A stretch of 64,000 bases of DNA, taken from Mycobacterium sp. 141. GTDB lineage: Bacteria > Actinomycetota > Actinomycetes > Mycobacteriales > Mycobacteriaceae. Positions 15,388 to 24,357 of the stretch are shown here, one piece after another. How positions within the stretch are numbered: position 1 is the stretch's first letter; each line of letters opens with the position of its first letter. The stretch lies in the NCBI RefSeq assembly GCF_000382405.1, contig NZ_KB908263.1:87017-151016 (forward strand). The letters are read 5' to 3'. The notes under the pieces were generated by a model. It was not told the DNA's origin. It saw only the letters and a list, made by a program, of their open reading frames with translations, and ran no database searches. The position numbers and the translations under genes were made by a program.

Positions 15388-15857
15388 GGCGTGCGCTCCT
15401 CGATCAACAGAGCCAATTGTCCGCGCAGCTGTCGATGCCTGCGTGCCCACGCCTGCACGGTCCGGTCGCCGGCCAGTTTGAGCCCGATGCCCCTCCGGCC
15501 CTTGGGCACGCCCGTCAGCTCGCCGAGCGCCCGGGCGGACTGCCACCTCGGCGCCTCGGCGCCGCTGGCCTCGGGATAGATCTTGACGACATCGCCCAGG
15601 TCGAGCTTCTCGGTTCCCTGCCGCAGGGTGTCCTTGGTCAGCTCCACCGAGGTGTGGATCCGGGCCGCCTTGATCTGGATGGCGACAAACCCGGACACCA
15701 GGGCCAGGAACAACAGTGGAATCCACGGGTCACGCCCGTAGCCGCCGGTCATCTGCAGCAGCCCTACGCCGATCGCCGCGAACGGCCCGAGCAGCAACCA
15801 CAGCCAGTTGCCGCCCGGTTCGTAGAACAGTCGCTGCGGTACGGATTCGTCAGCCAC
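15384..15857 (-). CDS. DUF3093-like membrane protein
   Basis: About 157 residues from GTG 15857, which lies in the last codons of the upstream gene (8-nt overlap). It starts VADESVPQRLFYEPGGNWLW, then has two predicted membrane helices (about 20-40 and 45-62), followed by a soluble C-terminal domain (LDLGDVVKIYPEASG, RRGIGLKLAGDRTVQAW). This matches the DUF3093 pattern of actinobacteria, which has no known function. ATG 15881 is an alternative start but would extend further into the upstream gene. Confidence 0.75.
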   Translation of the reverse strand: MADESVPQRLFYEPGGNWLWLLLGPFAAIGVGLLQMTGGYGRDPWIPLLFLALVSGFVAIQIKAARIHTSVELTKDTLRQGTEKLDLGDVVKIYPEASGAEAPRWQSARALGELTGVPKGRRGIGLKLAGDRTVQAWARRHRQLRGQLALLIEERTP

Positions 15858-16254
15858 CGGCACCCTTGGAGGTCTGGACATTCAGCGCGGTGCCGACGAT
15901 CAACAGGATCACCCCGGCCAGGGTCAGCAGGTGCACCGGAACGAAGCTGAACGCCGCCGCGATCGCGATCAGCGCGGCGGCTGTCAACGCCAGCGCCATC
16001 GCGGCCCGACGAAACCGGGGGTCACCGCCTCGGCTGCGACCGGCCAAGAACGCCATCGCGGCACCGATGATCACGGTGAGTACGCCCGAACCGCGATAGA
16101 AGGTGTTCACGGTGCCGGGCCAGGACACGGACGCGGCGATCAGGCCGCCGACGATCAACAACACGGATGCGGCAAGCCAGCAACTGAACGCGATGGTGGC
16201 GCGCAGCGGCCGAGGCGGCGGCTGCTGTCGGGATGATGATGGCGGTGAAGGCAT
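15850..16254 (-). CDS. Four-helix membrane protein (Rv0513-like position)
   Basis: A 134-residue membrane protein with four predicted helices: TIAFSCWLAASVLLIVGGLI, SGVLTVIIGAAMAFLAG, AMALALTAAALIAIAAAFS and VHLLTLAGVILLIVGTAL. The N-terminus is proline-rich. It lies 15 nt after hemB on the same strand and is coupled to the DUF3093-like gene. Position downstream of hemB is conserved in mycobacteria, but no function is evident. Confidence 0.75.
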   Translation of the reverse strand: MPSPPSSSRQQPPPRPLRATIAFSCWLAASVLLIVGGLIAASVSWPGTVNTFYRGSGVLTVIIGAAMAFLAGRSRGGDPRFRRAAMALALTAAALIAIAAAFSFVPVHLLTLAGVILLIVGTALNVQTSKGAGG

Positions 16255-16269
16255 TGCCGGGTGGCCTGT

Positions 16270-17250
16270 TCAGGCCAGCCATCCGGCCACATCGGCCGCC
16301 CAATAGGTCAGCACGATGTCGGCGCCGGCCCGCCGGATCCCGATCAACGACTCCAGCGCGGCGGCCTGAAGATCGATCCAACCGTTGGCCGCAGCGGCGC
16401 TGATCATCGCGTACTCACCGGAGATCTGGTAGGCCGCAACCGGTACCGGTGAGATGTCGGCGGCCGCGCGTACCACGTCGAGGTAGCTCATCGCGGGCTT
16501 GACCATCACCATGTCGGCGCCCTCGTCGATGTCGAGCTCGATCTCGTGGACAGCTTCGCGGATGTTTCCCGAATCCTGTTGGTAGGTACGCCGATCGCCG
16601 TCCAGGCTGGACGACACCGCTTCCCGGAACGGGCCGTAGAACGCCGAGGCGAATTTCGCGGCGTAGGCCAGGATCGCGACACCGGTGTGCCCGGCCTCGT
16701 CGAGTCCGTCCCGGATAGCGGCCACCTGACCGTCCATCATGCCGCTCGGACCCACCACGTGGGCACCCGAATTCGCCTGTGCCACAGCGAGTTCTATGTA
16801 TCGCGCGTTGGTGGCGTCGTTGTCGACGCTGCCCGACCCGTCCAAGACGCCACAGTGGCCGTGATCGGTGAACTCATCGAGGCAGGTGTCGGCCATCAGC
16901 ACCGTGGCATCACCGAGATCCTTGGCGAGATCACGCAATGCCACGTTGAGAATGCCGTCCGGATCCGTGCCGGCCGAGCCGGCCGCATCCTTGGCTTCGT
17001 CGCGCGGCACCCCGAACAACATCAGTCCGCCCACGCCTGCGGTGACCGCGTCAGCGGCAGCGCGGCGCAGCGAATCCCGGGTGTGCTGCACCACGCCCGG
17101 CATCGAGGAGATCGGCCGCGGTTCGGAGATGCCTTCGGCGACGAACATCGGCAACACCAGATGCCTTGGCTCCAGCGAGGTTTGCGCAACCAGTCGGCGC
17201 ATGGCCGGGGTGCTTCTCAGCCGGCGAGGCCGGTGCCTTGGATACGCCAC
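16270..17250 (-). CDS. hemB: Delta-aminolevulinic acid dehydratase (porphobilinogen synthase)
   Basis: Joins two 5-aminolevulinate molecules to porphobilinogen in the cytoplasm. 326 residues, standard length. Schiff-base lysines K199 (AYAAKFASAFYGPFREA) and K251 (MVMVKPAMSYLD) are present. The DTCLDEFTDHGHCGV segment (121-135) has cysteines C123 and C133 and H131, typical of metal-binding HemB enzymes. GTG start at 17250. It lies 14 nt after hemD in the order hemA-hemC-hemD-hemB. Confidence 0.98.
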   Translation of the reverse strand: MAYPRHRPRRLRSTPAMRRLVAQTSLEPRHLVLPMFVAEGISEPRPISSMPGVVQHTRDSLRRAAADAVTAGVGGLMLFGVPRDEAKDAAGSAGTDPDGILNVALRDLAKDLGDATVLMADTCLDEFTDHGHCGVLDGSGSVDNDATNARYIELAVAQANSGAHVVGPSGMMDGQVAAIRDGLDEAGHTGVAILAYAAKFASAFYGPFREAVSSSLDGDRRTYQQDSGNIREAVHEIELDIDEGADMVMVKPAMSYLDVVRAAADISPVPVAAYQISGEYAMISAAAANGWIDLQAAALESLIGIRRAGADIVLTYWAADVAGWLA

Positions 17251-17264
17251 GGCAATGCCTCCGA

Positions 17265-18944
17265 TTAACGCCGACGGCTCTTCTTGCGCGGCGGAGGCAG
17301 CGCCCCCTCCGCACGCAGCCGGGCAGCATGCTCGGCAAGCGCCTCGATGAGCGGTCCCACCGCCGCGGTCTCCGGCTGCACATCGACACGCAATCCGAAT
17401 TCCACAGCGGTTTCAGCGGTTTTCGGCCCGATGCAGGCGACGATGGTACGCACGTGCGGCTTGCCGGCGATGCCGACAAGGTTGCGCACCGTGGAGCTCG
17501 ACGTGAAGCAGACCGCGTCGAATCCGCCGGTCTTGATCATCTCGCGGATGTGCGCCGGCGGCGGCGCGGCCCGCACCGTGCGGTAGGCGGTGACATCCTC
17601 GATCTCCCAGCCACGTCCGCGCAGCCCCTCGGCCAGCGTCTCGGTGGCGATGTCGGCCCGCGGCAGCAGCACGCGGTTGACCGGATCGAAAATCTCGTCG
17701 TAGGGCGGGAACTCGTCGAGCAGGCCCAGCGAGGACTGCTCACCCGAGGGCACCAGCTCGGGGTTGATCCCGAACGCGCGCACCTTGTCCGCGGTGGCCT
17801 GTCCGACGCAGGCGATCTTGACGCCGGAGAACGCGCGGGCGTCCAGGCCGAACTCGTTGAACTTCTCCCACACCGCACGCACCGCGTTGGTCGAGGTGAA
17901 CACGACCCACTGGAACCGGCCGTCGACGAGACCCTTGACCGCACGCTCCATCTGCGCGGGGCTGCGCGGCGGCTCGACCGCGATGGTCGGCACCTCGATC
18001 GGCGACGCGCCATGGCCCACGAGGCGATCGCTCATCTCGCCGGCCTGATCCTTGGTGCGTGGCACCAGCACGGTCCAGCCGTACAGCGCGCGGCTCTCCC
18101 ACCAGTTCAGCTTGGCCCGGTTGGCGACGGTCTTGCCGATGGTGACGACCAGCGGTGCAGACACGGCGACCGCGGGCGCTCCGGGGTCCAAAGCGACCTG
18201 CTTCTCCAGTACACCCTTGTCGACCAGCCCGCCCAGCGTGGTCTCGACCGAGCGCTGCAGGCAGGTGGTGCCGTTGGCAGTCACCACCGCGGGGGTGGTG
18301 TCGGCCAGCCCGTATTCGATCAGCGTGCGGGCGGCATCCGGCAGGTGCGATGCGGTCGCATGCAGGATCAGCGGGCCGGGTGCGGCTGCCAACGCGGCCC
18401 AGTCGACCTCGCCGCGCACGTCGGCGACGGTGTGCGACGAACCCAGCGGCAGACCCGCATAGGTGGGCACCGCGGTGGTGTCGGGCAGGCCCGGAACGAT
18501 CTCGAAGTTCAGGTGGGTCTTGGTCAGCGCACCGATCTCGGTGATCACAGCATCGATCGACAGCGGATCGCCCGCCACCAGCCGCACCACGTCGAAGCCG
18601 TGGCGAGCCTCGGCGGCCAGCGTCTTGGCCACCTCGGCCGGGTCACCCAACGCGGGCCGGATCTCCGGGCCCCCGGGGATGACGGCCGCTGCGCCGTCGG
18701 TGGACTCGGCACCGTCCGCGCCGTCGGCGGACTTCTCGGGTTCGGCGGGCGCCGGCCCCGATGCCGGGGGTAGCTCAGCGCCGACCATCGCCAGCACGGC
18801 TTCGGGTACATCGGGGTCGGTGAAGACCAATTCGGCGTGCGCCAGCACGGCTTGCGCGCGTGCTGTCAACAAGCCTGGATCCCCTGGCCCCGAACCCACG
18901 AAGGTAATGCGGCCGGGCTTCGCCTTGCGGCCTCGCATGGTCAT
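17265..18944 (-). CDS. hemD: Uroporphyrinogen-III synthase with N-terminal SUMT-like domain
   Basis: A 559-residue fusion. The C-terminal part (from about residue 290, [19 protein letters not shown]) is uroporphyrinogen-III synthase, which closes and isomerises hydroxymethylbilane. The N-terminal part resembles uroporphyrinogen-III C-methyltransferase, with [11 protein letters not shown] (17-27) and AGDPLSIDA, but the methyltransferase motif GDPFxFGRGxEE is degraded and an Ala/Gly/Asp-rich insert (about 60-90) interrupts the fold. Methyltransferase activity is therefore doubtful. The fusion is usual in mycobacteria. ATG overlaps the hemC stop (ATGA). The tail is basic (KKSRRR). Confidence 0.95.
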   Translation of the reverse strand: MTMRGRKAKPGRITFVGSGPGDPGLLTARAQAVLAHAELVFTDPDVPEAVLAMVGAELPPASGPAPAEPEKSADGADGAESTDGAAAVIPGGPEIRPALGDPAEVAKTLAAEARHGFDVVRLVAGDPLSIDAVITEIGALTKTHLNFEIVPGLPDTTAVPTYAGLPLGSSHTVADVRGEVDWAALAAAPGPLILHATASHLPDAARTLIEYGLADTTPAVVTANGTTCLQRSVETTLGGLVDKGVLEKQVALDPGAPAVAVSAPLVVTIGKTVANRAKLNWWESRALYGWTVLVPRTKDQAGEMSDRLVGHGASPIEVPTIAVEPPRSPAQMERAVKGLVDGRFQWVVFTSTNAVRAVWEKFNEFGLDARAFSGVKIACVGQATADKVRAFGINPELVPSGEQSSLGLLDEFPPYDEIFDPVNRVLLPRADIATETLAEGLRGRGWEIEDVTAYRTVRAAPPPAHIREMIKTGGFDAVCFTSSSTVRNLVGIAGKPHVRTIVACIGPKTAETAVEFGLRVDVQPETAAVGPLIEALAEHAARLRAEGALPPPRKKSRRR

Positions 18945-19894
18945 GTCTCACTCCCGCGCTCTACCAACAGCTCGCGTGCCCCCAGTTCGAAAAGCTCCGC
19001 AGCGACCGAGACGCCAAGGTCGGCGGCCCGCTCCGGAGTTCCGATGCCGGACGCACGGATCACGTCGGATCCGTCCAGCGTCGCCACGCAGCCGCGCAAC
19101 GACAGCTCCTCGAAGACATTGCCGTCCTCATCGATCGACTCGACCACTTCAGCGATCGCGCCCACCGGTGCCGAACAGCCCGCCTCCAGTTCGGCGAGCA
19201 GGACCCGTTCGGCGGTAACCGCGGCACGCGTGTCGGCGTCATCCAACTGCGCGAGCACTGCGATCAGCTCGGTGTCGCCGGCGCGGCATTCCACCGCAAG
19301 CGCACCTTGAGCCGGCGCTGGCAACATCTGCACCGGCTCGAGCGTCTCGGTGACAACGCCTAGCCGTCCGATCCGGGAAAGACCCGCCCGGGCGACCACG
19401 ATGCCGTCGAGATCACCGCTCGTAACCCTGTTCAACCTGGTATCTAGGTTGCCTCGTAGGGGGCGGATTTCCAAACCGAGACCCAGTGCTCTAAGCTGTG
19501 CCGCCCGCCGCGGGCTAGAGGTGCCGATCACCGAGCCGACCGGCAACTCTCCGAGCACCAGACCGCCACGGGCCACCAGTGCGTCGCGGGGGTCTTCTCG
19601 GGGCGGGATCGCGGCGATGACGAATCGCTCGTCGGCCGCCGTCGGCAAATCTTTGTAGGAGTGCACGGCCATGTCCACACGGCCATCGTCGACGGCTTCG
19701 CGCAACGCTGCCGTGAACACGCCGACACCGATCTCGGCAATCGGCGCGCTGGAACGATCGCCGTCGGTGGAGATGATCACCAGCTCGCAGGGATGACCTG
19801 CGGCCAGCAAGGCGTCTCTGACGTGTCCGGCCTGTGTGGTCGCCAGCAGGCTACCCCGGGTGCCGATCCGGATGGCTTCAGGAGAGTTGACCAA
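18941..19894 (-). CDS. hemC: Porphobilinogen deaminase (hydroxymethylbilane synthase)
   Basis: Polymerises four porphobilinogens into hydroxymethylbilane. 317 residues. The dipyrromethane cofactor attaches to C240 in [11 protein letters not shown]. Other motifs are [41 protein letters not shown] and [11 protein letters not shown]. The first codon in this reading is TTG at 19894, 3 nt after the hemA stop. It is coupled to hemD by a 4-nt overlap. Confidence 0.97.
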   Translation of the reverse strand: MVNSPEAIRIGTRGSLLATTQAGHVRDALLAAGHPCELVIISTDGDRSSAPIAEIGVGVFTAALREAVDDGRVDMAVHSYKDLPTAADERFVIAAIPPREDPRDALVARGGLVLGELPVGSVIGTSSPRRAAQLRALGLGLEIRPLRGNLDTRLNRVTSGDLDGIVVARAGLSRIGRLGVVTETLEPVQMLPAPAQGALAVECRAGDTELIAVLAQLDDADTRAAVTAERVLLAELEAGCSAPVGAIAEVVESIDEDGNVFEELSLRGCVATLDGSDVIRASGIGTPERAADLGVSVAAELFELGARELLVERGSET

Positions 19895-19897
19895 GCT

Positions 19898-21253
19898 TTA
19901 CTCAGACTTATCGAGTTCTGTTGTCATGAAGGGCAATTCGCTGGCCGCAACCGCGTCGACAGCCTGCGGGTCGAGCTCGAACAGCTCTCGCAGCGCCTCG
20001 GCGTAGCTGTCCCCGCCAGGTGCGCTGGCCAACTGCTTGACCCGCACCGTGGGGGCGTGCAGCAGCTTGTCGACGACCCGGCGCACGGTCTTGGCGACCT
20101 CGTCGCGGTGGGCTGCTTCCAGCCCGGGCAGCCGGTTGTCGAGCCGCAGCAACTCGGCCTCCACCACATCGGCGGCCCGTTGCCGCAGCGCGGTGACAGT
20201 CGGGGTGACCTCTGCCATCCGCTGTCCGGCCAGATAGTTGGCAACCTCGGTGGCGACGATGGTGCGGGCGGCCTCGGCGTCGGTGGCCGCGGCCCGAGCG
20301 GTGGGCTCGCGCTGGATCCGGTCCATGTCGACCACCCACAGGCCGGGCAGGCCGGCGACGGCGGGGTCGATATCGCGCGGCATGCCGAGGTCGCAGATCA
20401 CCATTTGATGCTCGGGACCAGCGGCGTTGCGCTGCGCCAGCGCGTGGTGCACATCGGCCAGCGAGACCACCGGACGCACGGCGCCGGTGCTGCTCACCAC
20501 GATGTCCGCGTCGGCCAGGGCCACCGCGATGTGTTCGAGGCCCAGCGCGTGCGCCTCGACGCCTTGTTCGGTAAGTGTCGCGGCGAGGCGCTTGGCGCGC
20601 GGCAACGACCGGTTGACCACGTGGACGCGTTGGATGCCGGCACGCACCAGATGTGCGCCGGCCAGCGCACCCATCGACCCGGCACCGACGACGGCCGCGG
20701 TGCGGCCGGCCAGCCCGCCGGAGAGTTTGGTCTCGGCCATGCCGAGTGCGACCGAGACCACGGACGCGCCCGCGCCGTCGATCCCAGTCTCGGAATGCAC
20801 CCGCTTGCCGACGGACAGCGCCCGTTGCGCGAGCTCGTGCAGCGTGCGGCCGACGGTGTGATTGGCCTCGGCGGCGGCATACGCGCGGCGCACCTGGCCC
20901 AGTACTTGCTGTTCCCCGATGACCGCCGAATCCAGGCCGCTGGTCACCGCGAACAGATGCTCGACGGCGGCCTCGGCGTAGCGCACATAGGCGTATTTGG
21001 TCAGGTCGCCAAGACCCATCCCGGAATGTTCGGAGAGCACCTGACCGATCACCGACAGGCCACCGTGGAAGGCCTCCACCACGGCGTATACCTCGACGCG
21101 GTTGCAGGTGGACAAGACCATGGCCTCGGTGACCAGCGATGACTGAAGAACCTGGTCGATGATCTTGGTCTGGTCGGCCTCGTCCGTGCTCAACTGCTCC
21201 AGAACGGACACCGGCGCGCTGCGGTGCGAAACTCCGAACAGCAGCACGCTCAC
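19898..21253 (-). CDS. hemA: Glutamyl-tRNA reductase
   Basis: NADPH-dependent reduction of glutamyl-tRNA(Glu) to glutamate-1-semialdehyde, the committed step of C5 tetrapyrrole synthesis. 451 residues, starting at GTG 21253 ([21 protein letters not shown]). Catalytic C50 sits in [10 protein letters not shown]. The Rossmann motif [15 protein letters not shown] is followed by [12 protein letters not shown], and the C-terminal dimerisation helix is present. First gene of the heme tract. A triple heptamer repeat lies 23-60 nt upstream of the start and may be an operator. Confidence 0.98.
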   Translation of the reverse strand: MSVLLFGVSHRSAPVSVLEQLSTDEADQTKIIDQVLQSSLVTEAMVLSTCNRVEVYAVVEAFHGGLSVIGQVLSEHSGMGLGDLTKYAYVRYAEAAVEHLFAVTSGLDSAVIGEQQVLGQVRRAYAAAEANHTVGRTLHELAQRALSVGKRVHSETGIDGAGASVVSVALGMAETKLSGGLAGRTAAVVGAGSMGALAGAHLVRAGIQRVHVVNRSLPRAKRLAATLTEQGVEAHALGLEHIAVALADADIVVSSTGAVRPVVSLADVHHALAQRNAAGPEHQMVICDLGMPRDIDPAVAGLPGLWVVDMDRIQREPTARAAATDAEAARTIVATEVANYLAGQRMAEVTPTVTALRQRAADVVEAELLRLDNRLPGLEAAHRDEVAKTVRRVVDKLLHAPTVRVKQLASAPGGDSYAEALRELFELDPQAVDAVAASELPFMTTELDKSE

Positions 21254-21275
21254 GGCTTCATCACCACATCACCTA

Positions 21276-21313
21276 AGGTAAACGTTTTACCTCCCGGCCA
21301 CCAAATTTTACCT
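21276..21313 (-). promoter_or_regulatory. Candidate operator of the hemA operon (three AGGTAAA heptamers)
   Basis: AGGTAAA at 21276-21282 and its inverse TTTACCT at 21286-21292 form a palindrome with a 3-nt spacer. A further TTTACCT at 21307-21313 lies exactly 21 bp from the second, two helical turns away. The cluster is A/T-rich against the local background and sits 23-60 nt before the hemA start. The arms resemble AGGT/ACCT half-sites of DtxR/IdeR-type boxes, but the central spacing is 2 bp too long for the IdeR consensus. The regulator is unknown. Confidence 0.42.
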
Positions 21314-21336
21314 AGTCAGCGCGCAATCTGCTCCGT

Positions 21337-21621
21337 TCAGGTGGCGCCGAGATCCGCGCGCAGTTGCGCCTCGTCGACCTCCCAGTACCCGTGCTCGACG
21401 CCGTTGAGCAAGATCACCGGCAGCAGGTCGCCGTACTGTGCCCGCAACGAGGTGTCGCCCGCGGCGGCTTCGACGTCGACGTCGGTGGTCACGAGCGCGA
21501 AACCGAGCTCGTCCCGCAACGCGGCCAGCTGCTCGGCGGCTGATCCGCACAGGCTGCAGCCCGCGCGGATCAGCAACGTCACGGTGTGCCGGCCGGGTAC
21601 GCCGGAATGCGGATGCTCCAC
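21337..21621 (-). CDS. Glutaredoxin-like (DUF836) thiol protein
   Basis: A 94-residue thioredoxin-fold protein with the active-site motif CSLC in VTLLIRAGCSLCGSAAEQL, the cis-proline strand LLPVILLNGVEHGYWEVDE, and an acidic middle strand TTDVDVEAA. Predicted cytoplasmic thiol-disulfide exchange; partner unknown. It lies upstream of hemA on the same strand with an 83-bp gap containing the AGGTAAA repeats, so hemA may have its own promoter. Confidence 0.85.
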   Translation of the reverse strand: MEHPHSGVPGRHTVTLLIRAGCSLCGSAAEQLAALRDELGFALVTTDVDVEAAAGDTSLRAQYGDLLPVILLNGVEHGYWEVDEAQLRADLGAT

Positions 21622-21659
21622 ACCGCCAGTATCCGGGCTCCGTGACCTAGGGTGAATCC

Positions 21660-22562
21660 GTGTCCGAGACCGGTAATGCCGATGCGCCCCAGGAGCTTGC
21701 TGCTGAGGCCAGCGCCGAGGTGGCGGTCACCGAGCTGGAGACCGAAGCGACCGAATCCGGCACAGGCACCACGACGGCGCTGCCCCCGCCGGACCTGACC
21801 GCAGCGGCGTTCTTCGACGTCGACAACACGTTGGTGCACGGCTCGTCCCTGGTGCACTTCGCCCGGGGGCTGGCCGCGCGCAAGTACTTCACCTACAGCG
21901 ACATCCTCGGGATTGTCTACGCGCAGGCCAAGTTCCAGCTCACCGGCAAGGAGAACAGCGACGACGTCGCCGAGGGCAAACAGAAGGCCCTTGCGTTCAT
22001 CGAAGGCCGGTCCACCGCCGAGCTCGCCGAGCTCGGCGAGGAGATCTACGACGAGATCATCGCCGACAAAATCTGGCCGGGCACCCGCGCGCTGGCGCAG
22101 ATGCACCTCGACGCGGGCCAGCAGGTGTGGCTGGTCACCGCGACTCCGTACGAGCTGGCAGAGACCATCGCAAAACGCCTCGGACTCACCGGCGCGCTGG
22201 GCACCGTCGCCGAGTCGGTCGACGGAGTGTTCACCGGCCGGCTGGTGGGCGACATCCTGCACGGCGCGGGCAAGGCCCACGCGGTGCGCTCGCTGGCCAT
22301 CCGCGAGGGCCTGAACCTGCGCCGGTGCACGGCCTATTCGGACAGTTTCAACGATGTGCCGATGCTGTCGCTGGTGGGCACGGCGGTGGCGATCAATCCC
22401 GATGCCGCGCTGCGGGACGTGGCCCGCGAACGCGGCTGGGAGATCCGCGATTTCCGCACCGCGCGCAAGGCCGCCCGGATCGGGGTGCCCTCGGCATTGG
22501 CCCTCGGCGCCCTCGGTGGTGCGCTGGCCGCGGTGGCCTCGCGGCGTCACGACTTTCGCTGA
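21660..22562 (+). CDS. serB1: HAD-IB family phosphatase (SerB-like)
   Basis: A 300-residue HAD phosphatase. The nucleophile motif is [13 protein letters not shown] (DxDxT), motif II is [12 protein letters not shown], and motif III/IV is [16 protein letters not shown]. After a Glu/Ala-rich N-terminus of about 45 residues, the core matches SerB-type HAD-IB proteins. A C-terminal hydrophobic segment ([21 protein letters not shown]) could anchor it to the membrane. The position matches M. tuberculosis serB1, although phosphoserine specificity is not demonstrable from sequence. GTG start at 21660, divergent from the glutaredoxin-like gene. Confidence 0.82.
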   Translation: MSETGNADAPQELAAEASAEVAVTELETEATESGTGTTTALPPPDLTAAAFFDVDNTLVHGSSLVHFARGLAARKYFTYSDILGIVYAQAKFQLTGKENSDDVAEGKQKALAFIEGRSTAELAELGEEIYDEIIADKIWPGTRALAQMHLDAGQQVWLVTATPYELAETIAKRLGLTGALGTVAESVDGVFTGRLVGDILHGAGKAHAVRSLAIREGLNLRRCTAYSDSFNDVPMLSLVGTAVAINPDAALRDVARERGWEIRDFRTARKAARIGVPSALALGALGGALAAVASRRHDFR

Positions 22563-22633
22563 GCGACCTGGGCGCGGGGCGCGCTGATAGGCTTCGGCCC
22601 GCCAGGCACGTTTGAGCGGGAGAGCGCGAGCAC

Positions 22634-23164
22634 ATGAGTATCGCCAGCGACATCATCGGGACCCACTTTCGGTACCCCGACTATTTCGAGGTCGGCCGGG
22701 AGAAGGTCCGTGAATTCGCCAACGCGGTCAAGGACGACCATCCCGCCCACTTCACCGCGGAGGCGGCCAAGGAGTACGGTCACGACGCGGTTGTGGCGTC
22801 GGTGACCTTTCTGGCGGTGGCCGGGCGCCGGGTCCAGCTGGAACTGTTCGACAAGTTCGACATCCCGATCAACCTGGAGCGGGTGCTGCACCGGGACCAG
22901 AAGCTGATCTTCCATCGTCCGATCATGGTCGGTGACCGGCTGTGGTTCGACTCCTACCTGGACTCCGTCATCGAGTCGCACGGGACCGTGATCTGTGAGG
23001 TTCGCGCCGAGGTGACCGACGACGACGGCAAACCGGTGGCCACCAGCATCGTCACGATGCTGGGCGAAGCCGCGCACCCCGACGAGGCGGGTGAGATCAG
23101 CTCGCAGATCGCCGCGGCGCGCGACGCCGCGATCGCCAAGATGATTGCTGGGCAAAACGCCTGA
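22634..23164 (+). CDS. MaoC/FAS1-type hot-dog dehydratase-like protein
   Basis: A 176-residue hot-dog-fold protein of the family that includes HadA/HadC of mycolic-acid synthesis and other FAS1-like dehydratase domains. Typical segments are the N-terminal [32 protein letters not shown] and [27 protein letters not shown]. In this family the small subunit often lacks the catalytic D/H pair and supports a partner; no partner gene is adjacent here. The ATG follows GGGAGAG. It ends about 90 nt before a convergent acyltransferase, with a palindrome in between. Confidence 0.8.
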   Translation: MSIASDIIGTHFRYPDYFEVGREKVREFANAVKDDHPAHFTAEAAKEYGHDAVVASVTFLAVAGRRVQLELFDKFDIPINLERVLHRDQKLIFHRPIMVGDRLWFDSYLDSVIESHGTVICEVRAEVTDDDGKPVATSIVTMLGEAAHPDEAGEISSQIAAARDAAIAKMIAGQNA

Positions 23165-23181
23165 GCGTGCCTCACCATCCC

Positions 23182-23246
23182 CCGCGAGAAGACGTGTAGG
23201 TACCCCGACACGCCGTTTTTCGGGTACTGCAGTGTCTGCTCGGCGG
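23182..23246. terminator. Imperfect palindrome between convergent genes
   Basis: Arms beginning CCGCGAGAAGAC and ending GTCTGCTCGGCGG flank GGTACCCCGA and TTCGGGTACT, with several mismatches. It fills the gap between two convergent stops. It resembles the GCGAGCAGAC...GTCTGCTCGC palindromes found repeatedly between mycobacterial genes (recalled, not searched). A bidirectional terminator is likely. Confidence 0.45.
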
Positions 23247-23253
23247 AGAAAAG

Positions 23254-24321
23254 TCAGCCGAAGAACATGTTCCGGCGGCCGGCCAGCAGCTGGTAGAGCG
23301 TCTGCTGAATGGTCTCGCGAACCTGGTCGGTCAGCTCGAAGGTGACCATCGGATCGTCGGCCGCACTCTCGTCGTAGCCCGCCGTCGCGATCGGCTCCCC
23401 GAACTGGATGTGCCACTTGGACGGCAGCGGGACCAGCCCGGCCGGACCGGCCAGCGGGAACAACGGCGTGACCGGGAAGTACGGCAGGCCCAGCAACCGG
23501 GCGAGCAACTTCACGTCGGCGACCATGGGGTAGATCTCCTCGGAGCCCACGATCGAGCACGGCACGATGGGTGCCTTGGCCCGCAGCGCCGCGGAAACGA
23601 AGCCGCCACGGCCGAAACGCTGCAGCTTGTAACGGTCTTTGAAGTTCTTGCCCAGGCCCTTGAAGCCTTCCGGGAACACCGCGGTGAGCTCGCCGTTGGC
23701 CAACAGCCGGTGTGCATCGGTGGTGCAAGCCACGGTGTGACCCGCCTTGCGGGCGAGCTGGCCCAGCATCGGCAGGTCGAAAACCAGGTCGGCGGCAAGC
23801 AGTCGCAGATCGCGGTGCGCAGGGTGGTGGTCGTGCACCGCCACCGAAGTCATCAGCCCGTCGAACGGCAACACCCCGGCGTGGTTGGCGACGATCAGCG
23901 CGGCGCCGGTCTCGGGCAGGTTCTCGATACCGGACACCTCGACCCGGAACCATGACCGGAAAAGTACTCTCAGCAAAGGCAGAAAGATAGCGTTGGTGAG
24001 GTGTTCGTCGAAGCCGAACTCGTCGACGGCGTAGTCGCCGGCCATCCGTTTGCGGACGAATTCGCCCACCGCGGCGATCTGCCTGGCAAGCTCGGTCGGG
24101 GTGTCGTCGACGATCGGCGCACCCGACGCGAAGCCCCGTCGTTCGTCGATCTCACGCACCACGGCCGCGAGCTGTTCTGCGGATGCGTGCATGCCGGGAT
24201 CAGCCAGCACAGACGGATGCCGCCGAGCGCTCTCGGACCGTTGAGCCATCCGGCGCGCTGCTGTCGCGCGATTTGAATTCCCATGTAGCGGAATGACTTT
24301 GGCCTTAGGTTCGCCCGCCAC
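23254..24321 (-). CDS. Lysophospholipid acyltransferase-family (PlsC-like) protein
   Basis: A 355-residue membrane-associated acyltransferase. The catalytic block is VANHAGVLPFDGLM, where His and Asp have the wider spacing typical of this mycobacterial subfamily. The acceptor-binding motif is AVFPEGFKGLGKNF, and APIVPCSIVGSEEIYPM is motif IV-like. The N-terminal 100 or so residues are hydrophilic. It probably acylates a glycerophospholipid or another glycolipid; substrate unknown. It lies 36 nt downstream of the epimerase gene on the same strand. Confidence 0.85.
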   Translation of the reverse strand: MAGEPKAKVIPLHGNSNRATAARRMAQRSESARRHPSVLADPGMHASAEQLAAVVREIDERRGFASGAPIVDDTPTELARQIAAVGEFVRKRMAGDYAVDEFGFDEHLTNAIFLPLLRVLFRSWFRVEVSGIENLPETGAALIVANHAGVLPFDGLMTSVAVHDHHPAHRDLRLLAADLVFDLPMLGQLARKAGHTVACTTDAHRLLANGELTAVFPEGFKGLGKNFKDRYKLQRFGRGGFVSAALRAKAPIVPCSIVGSEEIYPMVADVKLLARLLGLPYFPVTPLFPLAGPAGLVPLPSKWHIQFGEPIATAGYDESAADDPMVTFELTDQVRETIQQTLYQLLAGRRNMFFG

Positions 24322-24357
24322 GTCGATACCTTCTCCCCACCCCGGTAAAGCTGATAG

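Noticed and set aside
21276..21313. IdeR iron box upstream of hemA
   Set aside because: The AGGT...ACCT arms are separated by 9 bp instead of the 7 bp of the recalled IdeR consensus, and the TTAG/CTAA ends are only partly present. Kept as an unassigned operator.
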